From the NCBI GenBank assembly GCA_902363445.1, contig CABJAB010000001.1, forward strand, positions 372,001-436,000: 64,000 nt of DNA, written 5' to 3'. Source of the stretch: Lachnospiraceae bacterium. Lineage in GTDB: Bacteria > Bacillota > Clostridia > Lachnospirales > Lachnospiraceae. Under the pieces are notes generated by a model, which did not search any database, was not told the origin of the DNA, and saw only the letters and a list, made by a program, of their open reading frames with translations. This document shows positions 46,404 through 54,070 of the stretch, in pieces. A program made the translations under genes and the position numbers. Numbering within the stretch: the first letter of the stretch is position 1; each line of letters opens with the position of its first letter.

Positions 46404-46539
46404 CCATTTGACAAACAGTTCTTCAAATGGCTGAGAAATGAGGGGCGACCGCCGGCTTTTGGTGGAAGCCCCATGTTCCACAGTCCTGAACCGGCTTCCA
46501 ATTTCAAGCCCAGGTATGACCGGAAGAATCCCGGCGGTC
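46404..46539. ncRNA. candidate structured RNA with three-way junction
   Basis: A 9-bp perfect stem GACCGCCGG/CCGGCGGTC (46447-46455, 46531-46539) encloses two hairpins: GTGGAA/TTCCAC (46462-46467, 46476-46481), and CCTG..CAGG plus GGCTT/AAGCC (46485-46514). On the minus strand GACCG can instead pair locally with CGGTC, an alternative fold. A separate 7-bp hairpin follows (46404-46430). A minus-strand open frame crosses it but has no ribosome-binding site. The 376-base gap otherwise holds only promoters. Confidence 0.45.
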
Positions 46540-46672
46540 TGTGGCAATGATATGTTAATAGATTTGTTATAGGATTAATATCGTCTTTCATATTTTATTA
46601 TGAAATCATTATATATCTGTCAGTCTTTTTTATTTCAAATGCGTCAAATTTAGACACTGTCACCCGGAAATG

Positions 46673-47152
46673 CTAGGATGGATTTTGTGTTATTAATTTT
46701 TTTACATCATTTATCCATTTATCATAGTCCCCCTTTTTTAAAAGCCCATTATCAAATGGTAATTTAATTTCTGCGTTTACACAGATATTTCTTAATGTTT
46801 TCATCGTCCAGTTAATCCCACTCATTCCATAAGTTGCGAATGGTATTACGATTTTTCCTTTTATATCACATTTTTTTATAAATTCTTGAACAAAAACAGG
46901 TACATTTTGAGCCCATACAGGATAGCCTAAAAAGATAATATGGAAGGAAGTCAAGTCAGGAACTTCCGTTATAAATTTCGGCGGCTCTTCCTGCTTTTTT
47001 TCTTTCATTACACGTAAGCAGGACATTATATAATTTCCGTATGCTTCTTCTGGTTCTACTTTTAGAATATCGCATTGTATATCTGCCTGGATTTTCTTCG
47101 CAATTCGTTCTGTATTACCTGAACGTGAATAATAAATAATAATTTCTTTCAT
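46673..47152 (-). CDS. flavodoxin family protein
   Basis: 159 residues. FMN phosphate loop YYSRSGNTERIA at the N-terminus and a later FLGYPVWAQNVP segment identify a flavodoxin-like oxidoreductase of the type often annotated as flavodoxin/FldA-like (PF12682). AT-rich coding sequence unlike its neighbours suggests recent acquisition. Weak ribosome-binding site (GAAGCGG). It is divergent from a TetR regulator across a shared operator, so it is probably repressed by it and induced by an electrophile or quinone-like compound (inference). Confidence 0.88.
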   Translation of the reverse strand: MKEIIIYYSRSGNTERIAKKIQADIQCDILKVEPEEAYGNYIMSCLRVMKEKKQEEPPKFITEVPDLTSFHIIFLGYPVWAQNVPVFVQEFIKKCDIKGKIVIPFATYGMSGINWTMKTLRNICVNAEIKLPFDNGLLKKGDYDKWINDVKKLITQNPS

Positions 47153-47190
47153 ATTGTCCGCTTCTTTCTTTTTAAAATTTCGTTTCATCA

Positions 47191-47207
47191 TGCAACATTG
47201 TGTTGTA
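47191..47207. promoter_or_regulatory. operator-like palindrome between flavodoxin and TetR genes
   Basis: TGCAACA-TTG-TGTTGTA, a near-perfect 7-bp inverted repeat just downstream of the flavodoxin -10. A related half-site GTTGCATGAAAC lies about 60 bases further toward the TetR gene (near 47264-47275). Confidence 0.55.
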
Positions 47208-47212
47208 TAATG

Positions 47213-47241
47213 ATTATATACAAATTTTTTATTCGTATCAA
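47213..47241 (-). promoter_or_regulatory. SigA promoter of the flavodoxin gene
   Basis: Minus-strand TTGATA (47236-47241), 17-base spacer, TATAAT (47213-47218). Confidence 0.75.
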
Positions 47242-47290
47242 TCAACAATTTTTTATAATCCGTTGCATGAAACAATGAAAGGGATATGCT

Positions 47291-47836
47291 ATGAATAAAC
47301 AACCAGAAATTACAGATATGACCCGTCAGAAGTTTATAGATGTGTTTTGTCAGCTTTACTCACAAATTCCAATTGAAAAAATCTCTATTCAGAAAATCAC
47401 CCACCTAGCGGGATATAATCGGAGTACTTTTTATCATTATTTTTCGGATATATATGAGCTGCTGGAATATGTAGAAAATAATCTGTTATCTTATCTTGCT
47501 GATTCATTGAAAAAAGGACACGGTGATAATTCAGAACAACTTTTACAATTTTTTGAAGAGAAAGAACTATACATCAAGGCATTATTGGGCGAATATGGAA
47601 GTATCCGCTTTTTAGAACGGCTAAAACACGAATTTCCCATTGAAGAAAACTTTAAAAGCAGTCTGTCTGATGAAGCATATATTCCATATTTAATTGAATT
47701 TCATGTGTCTACCTCATTATCAGTCTTTCATTTATGGCTTGATAGAGGAAAAGATTTAGCACCAGAAAAATTATTTAAACTGATACATAATTTGTATCAA
47801 AATGGAATACAAGCATATTTGTTGCCAAAGGCCTGA
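47291..47836 (+). CDS. TetR/AcrR-family transcriptional regulator
   Basis: 181 residues. N-terminal HTH (about 10-57) with IEKISIQKITHLAGYNRSTFYHYFSDIYELL; the remainder is a helical ligand-binding domain. AAAGGG precedes the ATG. AT-rich like the divergent flavodoxin gene, with which it shares an intergenic region carrying palindromic half-sites. The pair looks like a self-contained acquired regulator-target unit. Ligand unknown. Confidence 0.92.
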   Translation: MNKQPEITDMTRQKFIDVFCQLYSQIPIEKISIQKITHLAGYNRSTFYHYFSDIYELLEYVENNLLSYLADSLKKGHGDNSEQLLQFFEEKELYIKALLGEYGSIRFLERLKHEFPIEENFKSSLSDEAYIPYLIEFHVSTSLSVFHLWLDRGKDLAPEKLFKLIHNLYQNGIQAYLLPKA

Positions 47837-47890
47837 CCGCCGGCCTATTCCTTTTTATTAAAATAGGGCAGACAGGGATAATCTAAATCA

Positions 47891-48004
47891 TTATTTATTA
47901 TTCTTTAAATATTTGATGCAGGCCATGATGACCAAAATCATCATCACCAATTGTACAAGTCTAAAAAGACAAGACAAAACATAGGACACATTAAAAAAGA
48001 ACAT
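47891..48004 (-). CDS. 37-residue membrane protein
   Basis: ATG at 48004 follows a perfect AAGGAGG at 8 bases. The protein starts MFFFNVSYVLSCLF, continues into one hydrophobic helix (LVQLVMMILVIMACI) and ends in a basic KYLKNNK tail. A promoter (TTGATA, 17 bases, TAAAAT) lies upstream. It follows the TetR gene on the opposite strand and shares the AT-rich composition. No family recognised. It could be a type I toxin-like peptide or a small regulatory membrane peptide. Confidence 0.6.
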   Translation of the reverse strand: MFFFNVSYVLSCLFRLVQLVMMILVIMACIKYLKNNK

Positions 48005-48054
48005 CTCTTTTTCCTCCTTTGTCTATGGCAAACATTATCACACCTGTTAAAATA

Positions 48055-48083
48055 ATTTTATCGCATTGTTTAAAAAATATCAA
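48055..48083 (-). promoter_or_regulatory. promoter of the 37-residue membrane protein
   Basis: Minus-strand TTGATA (48078-48083), 17-base spacer, TAAAAT (48055-48060). The rest of the gap to spoIIID (48084-48291) holds only the spoIIID terminator. Confidence 0.6.
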
Positions 48084-48197
48084 TACGATTATTCAGCTTG
48101 TTTCCTCGATTTTTAATTTCACAGCATGTCCCGCTTTTGATCCTGTCACACGGCAGATATATCTCGCCGTTCGTTTCAATTTCCGTATATAAGAATC

Positions 48198-48238
48198 AAA
48201 CTGCGCCCGGAGCATGAGCTTCCCCTGAGCGCAGTTTT
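48198..48238 (-). terminator. intrinsic terminator after spoIIID
   Basis: AAACTGCGC (48198-48206) and GCGCAGTTT (48229-48237) form a 9-bp stem around an inner GAGC/GCTT hairpin. T tracts occur on both strands, so it may work in both directions. Confidence 0.7.
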
Positions 48239-48291
48239 CCCTTTGGTCACTTATAACCGGAGCGCGGCCATATGCCGTTCCGAGACTCTTG

Positions 48292-48552
48292 TCATTTTAT
48301 TTCCATCTGGTGGAGATACTTTTCTTTGGTCGCCATCCCGCCTCTGATATGGCGTTCCGATTTATTGATGTCCAGTACGATCCGGGCCTGAGATGCCAGA
48401 GTCGGATTAATCTGCACAAGACGATCTGTCACGTCCTTGTGCACCGTACTTTTGCTGATTCCGAATTTCTTCGCTGTCTGCCGAACCGTGGCGTTCTCCT
48501 CAATGATATAATTTGCAATTTCTACGGCACGCTCCTCAATATAATCTTTCAA
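48292..48552 (-). CDS. spoIIID: sporulation transcription factor SpoIIID
   Basis: 86-residue DNA-binding protein that reprograms the SigE regulon in the mother cell. The sequence from MKDYIEERAVEIANYIIEEN through the HTH TVRQTAKKFGISKSTVHKDV and the basic C-terminal helix matches the family end to end. The start is TTG, 7 bases after an unusually G-rich site (AGGGGG). Followed by a bidirectional terminator; upstream is the DMT gene in the same direction. Confidence 0.96.
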   Translation of the reverse strand: MKDYIEERAVEIANYIIEENATVRQTAKKFGISKSTVHKDVTDRLVQINPTLASQARIVLDINKSERHIRGGMATKEKYLHQMEIK

Positions 48553-48636
48553 AAGGGAGTCCCCCTGATACGCTTGTTTTTACAATCTATGCAGGGAGTA
48601 TTCAATTCATGTGCAGGAAACTCACCATATTTACGG

Positions 48637-49590
48637 TTAATAATCCGCCGCTGTTTCTTTCTCCTTTTTGCTCTTCAGCCGTCCCTCAGAAATCACCAGC
48701 CCGGCTAAAGTAAGCGCCGTCCCCAGGGCAGACATCCAGGTGATCTTTTCATCCAGGATAATCGCTGACGCGGCTACCGTTACCACCGGAACCATATAGA
48801 TATAAATCGTGGTCTTCACAGCGCCGAGCTTTTTGACCGCTGTATTCCAAGTGACAAAACAGAGGGCAGACGCTCCCAGGCTCAAGTACAGAAAGTTGAA
48901 CAGCAGCGTAGGATTTCCGAGTACGGAGAAATCCGGCCGAAAATCCATGAGAAACAGCGCCGGTATCATGAATACAAGGCCGTAAAAAAACGTCCTTCTG
49001 GTGACCTGGATGGTGTTGTATCCATAGCGGCTGATCTTTCTGGAGAACACGGCATAAGAACTCCAGGCCAATGCCGCCCCCAGCTCCAGCAGATCCCCCA
49101 GCGGATTCACATGGAATCTGCTGGCTCCATTAAAGCTGATAAGGCATATTCCGGCAATCGCTGTCAAAAAACCTATGAAAAATCCGGGCCGAAGCTTTTC
49201 ATCCTTTGTAAAAATATGCGACAGGATCGCTGTAAAAAACGGTGTGACCGATATGATCACCCCCGCATTGGACGCCAGCGTATAAGTGAGCGCCACATTT
49301 TCCAGCAGATAATAAAAGGTGATGCCAAACAGCCCGGCGCCAACGAACAAAAGCTCATGCTTTTTCTCTTTCAGCTTCATCCGGCGCGGGCACACGGCGC
49401 ACAATACCAGGAACGCCAGCAGGAAGCGGAAAAAAAGAATCTCCGCAGGCGCCATCCCTCTAAGTAAAATTTTCGTCGCTATGAATGTAGTCCCCCATAC
49501 GGCCACGGTAAATACCGCGGCCGCATGGCCGCGGGTACTCCCCGCCTCTTCCTCTTGACTCGCCGTCTTCTGCTGAAGCTGCTCTTCCAT
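48637..49590 (-). CDS. DMT-superfamily (EamA) exporter
   Basis: 317 residues with ten predicted membrane helices in two EamA repeats. WGTTFIATKILLRGMAP opens repeat 1, and FVTWNTAVKKLGAVKTT lies in repeat 2. ATG at 49590 follows GGGAGG by 8 bases. A start 19 codons earlier overlaps the araC stop but has a weak site. It is downstream of and probably co-transcribed with an AraC regulator, a common arrangement for amino-acid or drug exporters. Substrate unknown. Confidence 0.87.
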   Translation of the reverse strand: MEEQLQQKTASQEEEAGSTRGHAAAVFTVAVWGTTFIATKILLRGMAPAEILFFRFLLAFLVLCAVCPRRMKLKEKKHELLFVGAGLFGITFYYLLENVALTYTLASNAGVIISVTPFFTAILSHIFTKDEKLRPGFFIGFLTAIAGICLISFNGASRFHVNPLGDLLELGAALAWSSYAVFSRKISRYGYNTIQVTRRTFFYGLVFMIPALFLMDFRPDFSVLGNPTLLFNFLYLSLGASALCFVTWNTAVKKLGAVKTTIYIYMVPVVTVAASAIILDEKITWMSALGTALTLAGLVISEGRLKSKKEKETAADY

Positions 49591-49643
49591 CTCCAAATCC
49601 TCCCTATTCTGATCCCTGATCCTCAAACCCGTTCCATCCTCTT

Positions 49644-50459
49644 TCATTCCCTGAAAATATCCCGGTATTGTCCCGGTGTCAGTCCTATAAACTCTTTAAA
49701 ATAATTGGTAAAGTGGCTCTGATCGGAAAAACCTGCAGCCATAGCCGCATCCAGCGGCTCCCCTCCATGCTCCAAAAATTCCTTCGCTTTATTCACCCGG
49801 ATGTTTTCCAAATACCGGTACGGCGTAATCCCATATAATCTAGTAAAGGTCCGAAGCAGAGAATATTTATTCATATCTGTCATGGCCGCCAGTTTATCGA
49901 GAGATATCTTTTCTTCATAATGTGTCTCCAAATAAAGGCGGACCTTTTCCGCTTCCTGGTGGATGAACGGGCTGCTTCCTCCCTCTCCGGGCTCCGCATA
50001 TTTCCGTATCAGCTGTTCCGTCAGAAAATAAAACAGCTCTTCCTTGTCAAACTCTTTCCGCCCCTCCATTATCATATGATGAAGCTGGCGCAAAAGCTCC
50101 GTAAGGCCGCTGTCCGGGACTACAGTCTCCGAAAAATACGGCAGGCATCCTTTTCCGGTTATCTCTTCCGCCACCCGCCACATAGTTCTTCTTTTTATAT
50201 TAATACACCGGTAATCCAAAGGAGCATCATCGATGGCCTCACATGTATGGCTGTCCGAAGGATTGAACAGCAGCAGAGCCCCGGACTTGACCTGATAATC
50301 CTTATTTTTGCATATCAGGTGTCTGCGGCCGCTCTCAATAAACCCAATCACATAATATTCATGGAAATGGTTGGGAAACCTCTGCATGATCCCTTGAAAG
50401 CAGTACGCCTCCACTTGAAGTTCATTGTCAAACCGAACGCTCCTTTTACCCTGTTCCAT
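49644..50459 (-). CDS. AraC-family transcriptional regulator
   Basis: 271 residues: an N-terminal cupin sensor domain (about 1-150, HFHEYYVIGFIESGRRHL) and a C-terminal double HTH (about 170-271) with ISLDKLAAMTDMNKYSLLRTF and PLDAAMAAGFSDQSHFTNYFK. GAGAGGG precedes the ATG. It lies upstream of the DMT exporter, which it likely controls. Effector unknown. Confidence 0.93.
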   Translation of the reverse strand: MEQGKRSVRFDNELQVEAYCFQGIMQRFPNHFHEYYVIGFIESGRRHLICKNKDYQVKSGALLLFNPSDSHTCEAIDDAPLDYRCINIKRRTMWRVAEEITGKGCLPYFSETVVPDSGLTELLRQLHHMIMEGRKEFDKEELFYFLTEQLIRKYAEPGEGGSSPFIHQEAEKVRLYLETHYEEKISLDKLAAMTDMNKYSLLRTFTRLYGITPYRYLENIRVNKAKEFLEHGGEPLDAAMAAGFSDQSHFTNYFKEFIGLTPGQYRDIFRE

Positions 50460-50639
50460 GATATTCCCTCTCTTTCCTTATTCCGCGCACAGCCAGTATA
50501 GCACAGTTCTCAAAAAAGCTCTTGTAAAATATTGCGCCTTGTCCAAGAATATTATGGAAAGAACCGGGGCATAGGATGAGCCATTTGACATTTCCACAGA
50601 CAGATATTAGAATTGGAATAGATTGAAAGAAGGAAACAT

Positions 50640-51746
50640 ATGCCGGAATTACTGAAAAACAAATATTTTAATTACGATTCTCTTCACGAACTGGCTGTGC
50701 GTATGGAAGCCGTATATCATCCGTTTCCGGCTGATACGTTTGTCAGTGACGTCATGGACGAAACATGGGATGCATTGGAGCTAAAAGCCCGCGTACGGCG
50801 GATTGCCGTCCATCTGGGAAAGTATCTGCCAGGGGATTATGAGCAGGCGCTTGGTATGATTGATAAGGTGCTCGCGGGTTATCCTGCGGGATATCACGAC
50901 AACGCGTTAATATATTTTCCCGACTTTGTTGAGGTCTATGGGCAGGATGAGCGCCATTGGGACTTATCAATGGCTGCGTTAGAAAGGTACACCACATACT
51001 CTTCATCTGAGTTTGCTGTGAGGCCGTTTATCATAAACCATGAAAAACGTATGATGCGGCAGATGGCCGCTTGGGCCAGGCATGACAATGAGCATGTCCG
51101 GCGGCTCGCCAGCGAGGGCTGCCGTCCTCAGCTGCCATGGGGACAAGCATTGCCCAGCTTTAAAAAAGACCCGTCTCCCATTCTCGGTATTTTAGAGCAG
51201 CTGAAAACCGATCCGTCGCCGTACGTCCGTAAAAGTGTAGCCAACAACCTGAACGACATATCCAAAACACATCCTGACCTGGTTGTAAAAATTACAAAGG
51301 ATTGGTACGGCAAGAACGAATATACGGACTGGATCGTAAAACACGGGTGCAGGACACTACTGAAAAAAGGCAGCAGGGATGTGCTGGGTATTTTCGGATT
51401 TGCTGATGACGATTCTGTAAATGCCGACGGTTTTTCACTGGATACTGCATCCGTTGCCATTGGGGAAGATATGACCTTTTACTTCAGGATCAAAGCAAAA
51501 AGAGCGGCCCAGGTGCGGCTGGAATATGCCGTTGACTATGTAAAAACAAATGGCAGCCGAAGCCGCAGGATATTCCAAATATCTGAGATTTCGTTGGCGG
51601 CAGGACAAGAAAAGTCATACAGAAAAACTCACTCCTTCGCAAATTTAAGCTCGAGGAACCATAATCCCGGAATCCATTCCATTACGCTTATTGTCAATGG
51701 CGCTGAGAAGGGTACACTGGATTTTAAGGTGCGGGCAGCCGACTGA
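50640..51746 (+). CDS. AlkC-type 3-methyladenine DNA glycosylase with Ig-like tail
   Basis: 368 residues. The N-terminal HEAT-repeat region (about 1-250), with RRIAVHLGKYLPGDYEQAL and HVRRLASEGCRPQLPWG, matches the AlkC/AlkD alkylation-repair family, which removes alkylated purines without base flipping. From about 255 a beta-rich Ig-like domain (SLDTASVAIGEDMTFYFRIKA) is present, as in characterised AlkC proteins with an added Ig-like module. GAAGGA precedes the ATG. Stands alone between divergent and convergent neighbours. Confidence 0.85.
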   Translation: MPELLKNKYFNYDSLHELAVRMEAVYHPFPADTFVSDVMDETWDALELKARVRRIAVHLGKYLPGDYEQALGMIDKVLAGYPAGYHDNALIYFPDFVEVYGQDERHWDLSMAALERYTTYSSSEFAVRPFIINHEKRMMRQMAAWARHDNEHVRRLASEGCRPQLPWGQALPSFKKDPSPILGILEQLKTDPSPYVRKSVANNLNDISKTHPDLVVKITKDWYGKNEYTDWIVKHGCRTLLKKGSRDVLGIFGFADDDSVNADGFSLDTASVAIGEDMTFYFRIKAKRAAQVRLEYAVDYVKTNGSRSRRIFQISEISLAAGQEKSYRKTHSFANLSSRNHNPGIHSITLIVNGAEKGTLDFKVRAAD

Positions 51747-51774
51747 TCCGTTCTTCAGCCGCCTCCCTGGAGTC

Positions 51775-51810
51775 AAAAATGCCTGCCCGGCTCACAGCCG
51801 GACAGGCATT
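51775..51810 (-). terminator. intrinsic terminator after the WYL regulator
   Basis: AATGCCTG (51778-51785) / CAGGCATT (51803-51810) plus CCGGC/GCCGG inner stem with one mismatch. The T run is on the minus strand; it may also serve the convergent alkC gene. Confidence 0.8.
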
Positions 51811-51836
51811 CCTCATTCTTATTCGCCCTCTCGTGC

Positions 51837-52481
51837 TCAGGCTTCTTCCTTATACAGGCTGCGGATCTCCTTCAGATATTTCCGATATTCTCTCATTGCG
51901 GATGGAGGAGCCGTCATCCTGACTTTACAGCCATATCCGGCCAGCCAGCCATAAAAAGCGTCTCCCACCGCGGCTTTTAACTTTAGAGAAACCATCTGAG
52001 CGCTCCCTTTTTTTGTACCAGAGCTGCTTTTCCCGCGCACGGAAACGCCTCCTCCCAGTTCGTTCAGGATACTCTCAGCCGCCGTCTCACTACACAGCAG
52101 CTCAATCTTTGTTTTCCCACGAAGCCAGTCCGGACGCCGGACTGAAGCCGCAGGTTTTTCAGGCTCGGGAGCGATCTTTTTTTCTTCTTTCTGGTCAGCC
52201 GGCAAGCCGGGCAAAATACCGGGTACAGCCAGCAGCCCGGCAATACTGCCGGCGTTCTTAAGATAATAGCCCGCCGGCCGCTCCCTCCTGCTGACTACTT
52301 CAAAGCCGAAAGTCCGAAGTGCGTCCAGATCATCATAAATACTCTTTCTCTCCGCGGAAATGCCATGGCTTTGAAGCTCCTCGAGAATCTCATTCATTGT
52401 CACCACATGGGACGCATCCGTCCCCGCAAGCAGCTTTATAATGTACAATACTTTCAGTTTTTGATTCATCGATCTGGCCAT
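51837..52481 (-). CDS. WYL/DeoR-type transcriptional regulator
   Basis: 214 residues. N-terminal winged helix (about 1-70, MNEILEELQSHGISAERKSIYDDLDALRTFG), a variable linker, then a reduced C-terminal domain lacking a clear WYL motif but in the usual position (KIELLCSETAAESILNEL, REYRKYLKEIRSLY). ATG at 52481 follows GGAGG by 7 bases. Immediately downstream of malQ, though no ligand or target is evident. Confidence 0.82.
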   Translation of the reverse strand: MARSMNQKLKVLYIIKLLAGTDASHVVTMNEILEELQSHGISAERKSIYDDLDALRTFGFEVVSRRERPAGYYLKNAGSIAGLLAVPGILPGLPADQKEEKKIAPEPEKPAASVRRPDWLRGKTKIELLCSETAAESILNELGGGVSVRGKSSSGTKKGSAQMVSLKLKAAVGDAFYGWLAGYGCKVRMTAPPSAMREYRKYLKEIRSLYKEEA

Positions 52482-52539
52482 ATGCATTCCTCCTTCTCTT
52501 TTCGGCAGATGCCGCGAATCCGTCCTCTGCAAGGCTGTT

Positions 52540-54039
52540 TCAATACCTGTTGTATACGTGCACCAGACGACCCAGCCAGTCCGATTCCCTCTGACCTAGC
52601 TGGCCCCTCCGCAGACGCCATTTCCAGTTGTTTCCCAATGTGGACGGAAAGTTCATACGGGCGGAATTATCCAGCTTCAGCACATCCTGTGCCTGAAATA
52701 TCACCACATTGGCAACGCTTCCGTACGCGAGCCGGAACAGCTCCTCCACGATCTTTCCCCGGTCCCGGGTCCCGATCAGGTCAAATAAATAGCCAAGCAC
52801 TTCGTCCGACTTGTCGCAGAACAGGCCGGCCAGTGTCTCATTGTCATGAGTCCCGCCGTAGGCAATGCAATTCGTCTCCTTGTAATTATGGGGAAGGTGC
52901 TCATTGGCCGGGTTTCCGTCAAAACCAAAGGCGATCACCTTCATGCCAGGATAATGGTTATCCTCCAGCAGTTTCCTCACCGCCGGCGTCACGATCCCCA
53001 AATCCTCCGCAATGATATACAGCTTTTCCGCTGTCTCATTGATGACATCGGTCAGCTTTTTTCCGGGACCGTCCATATAAGTGCCATGGACACTGTCCTT
53101 CGCGCCTCCGGGCACGGCATAGTACCTGGTGATTCCAATAAAGTGATCGATCCTCACCGCGTCATACAGCTTCTGAGAGGAAAGGACTCTCCGGCGCCAC
53201 CACTCAAAGTCCTCTTTTTCCATGGCATCCCAGTCATAGAGCGGGTTCCCCCATAGCTGTCCCGTATCACTGAACGCATCGGGCGGCACCCCGGCAATGA
53301 ACTTCGGCATCCGATTTTCTTCCAGCTGAAAAAGCCCTGGATGAGTCCATACATCCGCGCTGTCCAATGCGGCATATATGGGAATATCTCCTATGATCCG
53401 GATCCCTCTCTCCGCCGCGTACTCCCTCAGTTTTTTCCATTGGGAGAAAAATTTATACTGGCAGAAAGCCCAGAAATCCATATCCTCTTCCAATAGCGTC
53501 TCATACTTCTCCACCGCCTCCGGCCTGCGAAAACGAATGTCCTCCTCCCATTTCAGCCATTCTACGCCGCCAAAATGCTCCTTGCACGCCATAAACAGGC
53601 AGTAATCCCTGAGCCAATAGGCGTTTTCCCGTTCAAAAACCTGAAAATCCGGCTGTTCCCGGTGCCGGCTGTTCTTCGCGGCTGTCCGGAGGACCTGAAA
53701 CCGGTTCCGATATACAGTCTCATAAGAAACATAGGATTCCTGATCTCCCCAGGAAAAGCTCTCCACATAGTCTCTTCGCAGAAGCCCCTCCTCTGTCAGA
53801 AAATCCAAATCAACAAAATAGGGATTCCCCGCAAAAGCAGAAAAGGACTGATAAGGGCTGTCTCCATAACTCGTAGGACCCATAGGCAGGACCTGCCAGT
53901 ATTTCTGGCCCGCCCGCTTCAAAAAATCTATAAAATCATAGGCCGCGCGGCCAAAGGTCCCGATTCCATACGGGGACGGAAGACCGCTGACGGGAAGCAG
54001 GATACCCGCGCCCCGTTCCAATACTTGACCTGTCATCAT
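52540..54039 (-). CDS. malQ: 4-alpha-glucanotransferase
   Basis: 499 residues, GH77. Transfers glucan segments between maltodextrins, releasing glucose. Catalytic Asp nucleophile in DAVRIDHFIG, acid/base Glu in IAEDLG, and transition-state Asp in GTHDNET. The start GAGILLPVSGLPSPYGIGTFG is typical. ATG follows GAGAGG at acceptable spacing. No other glycogen or maltose gene lies beside it in the window. Cytoplasmic. Confidence 0.95.
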   Translation of the reverse strand: MMTGQVLERGAGILLPVSGLPSPYGIGTFGRAAYDFIDFLKRAGQKYWQVLPMGPTSYGDSPYQSFSAFAGNPYFVDLDFLTEEGLLRRDYVESFSWGDQESYVSYETVYRNRFQVLRTAAKNSRHREQPDFQVFERENAYWLRDYCLFMACKEHFGGVEWLKWEEDIRFRRPEAVEKYETLLEEDMDFWAFCQYKFFSQWKKLREYAAERGIRIIGDIPIYAALDSADVWTHPGLFQLEENRMPKFIAGVPPDAFSDTGQLWGNPLYDWDAMEKEDFEWWRRRVLSSQKLYDAVRIDHFIGITRYYAVPGGAKDSVHGTYMDGPGKKLTDVINETAEKLYIIAEDLGIVTPAVRKLLEDNHYPGMKVIAFGFDGNPANEHLPHNYKETNCIAYGGTHDNETLAGLFCDKSDEVLGYLFDLIGTRDRGKIVEELFRLAYGSVANVVIFQAQDVLKLDNSARMNFPSTLGNNWKWRLRRGQLGQRESDWLGRLVHVYNRY

Positions 54040-54070
54040 TCGTTACCTCTCTTTTTCTTCTTTTCTATCA

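Noticed and set aside
46385..46591. 68-codon minus-strand frame crossing the three-way-junction element
   Set aside because: No Shine-Dalgarno sequence, and its residues are dictated by inverted repeats. A second frame overlaps it equally well.
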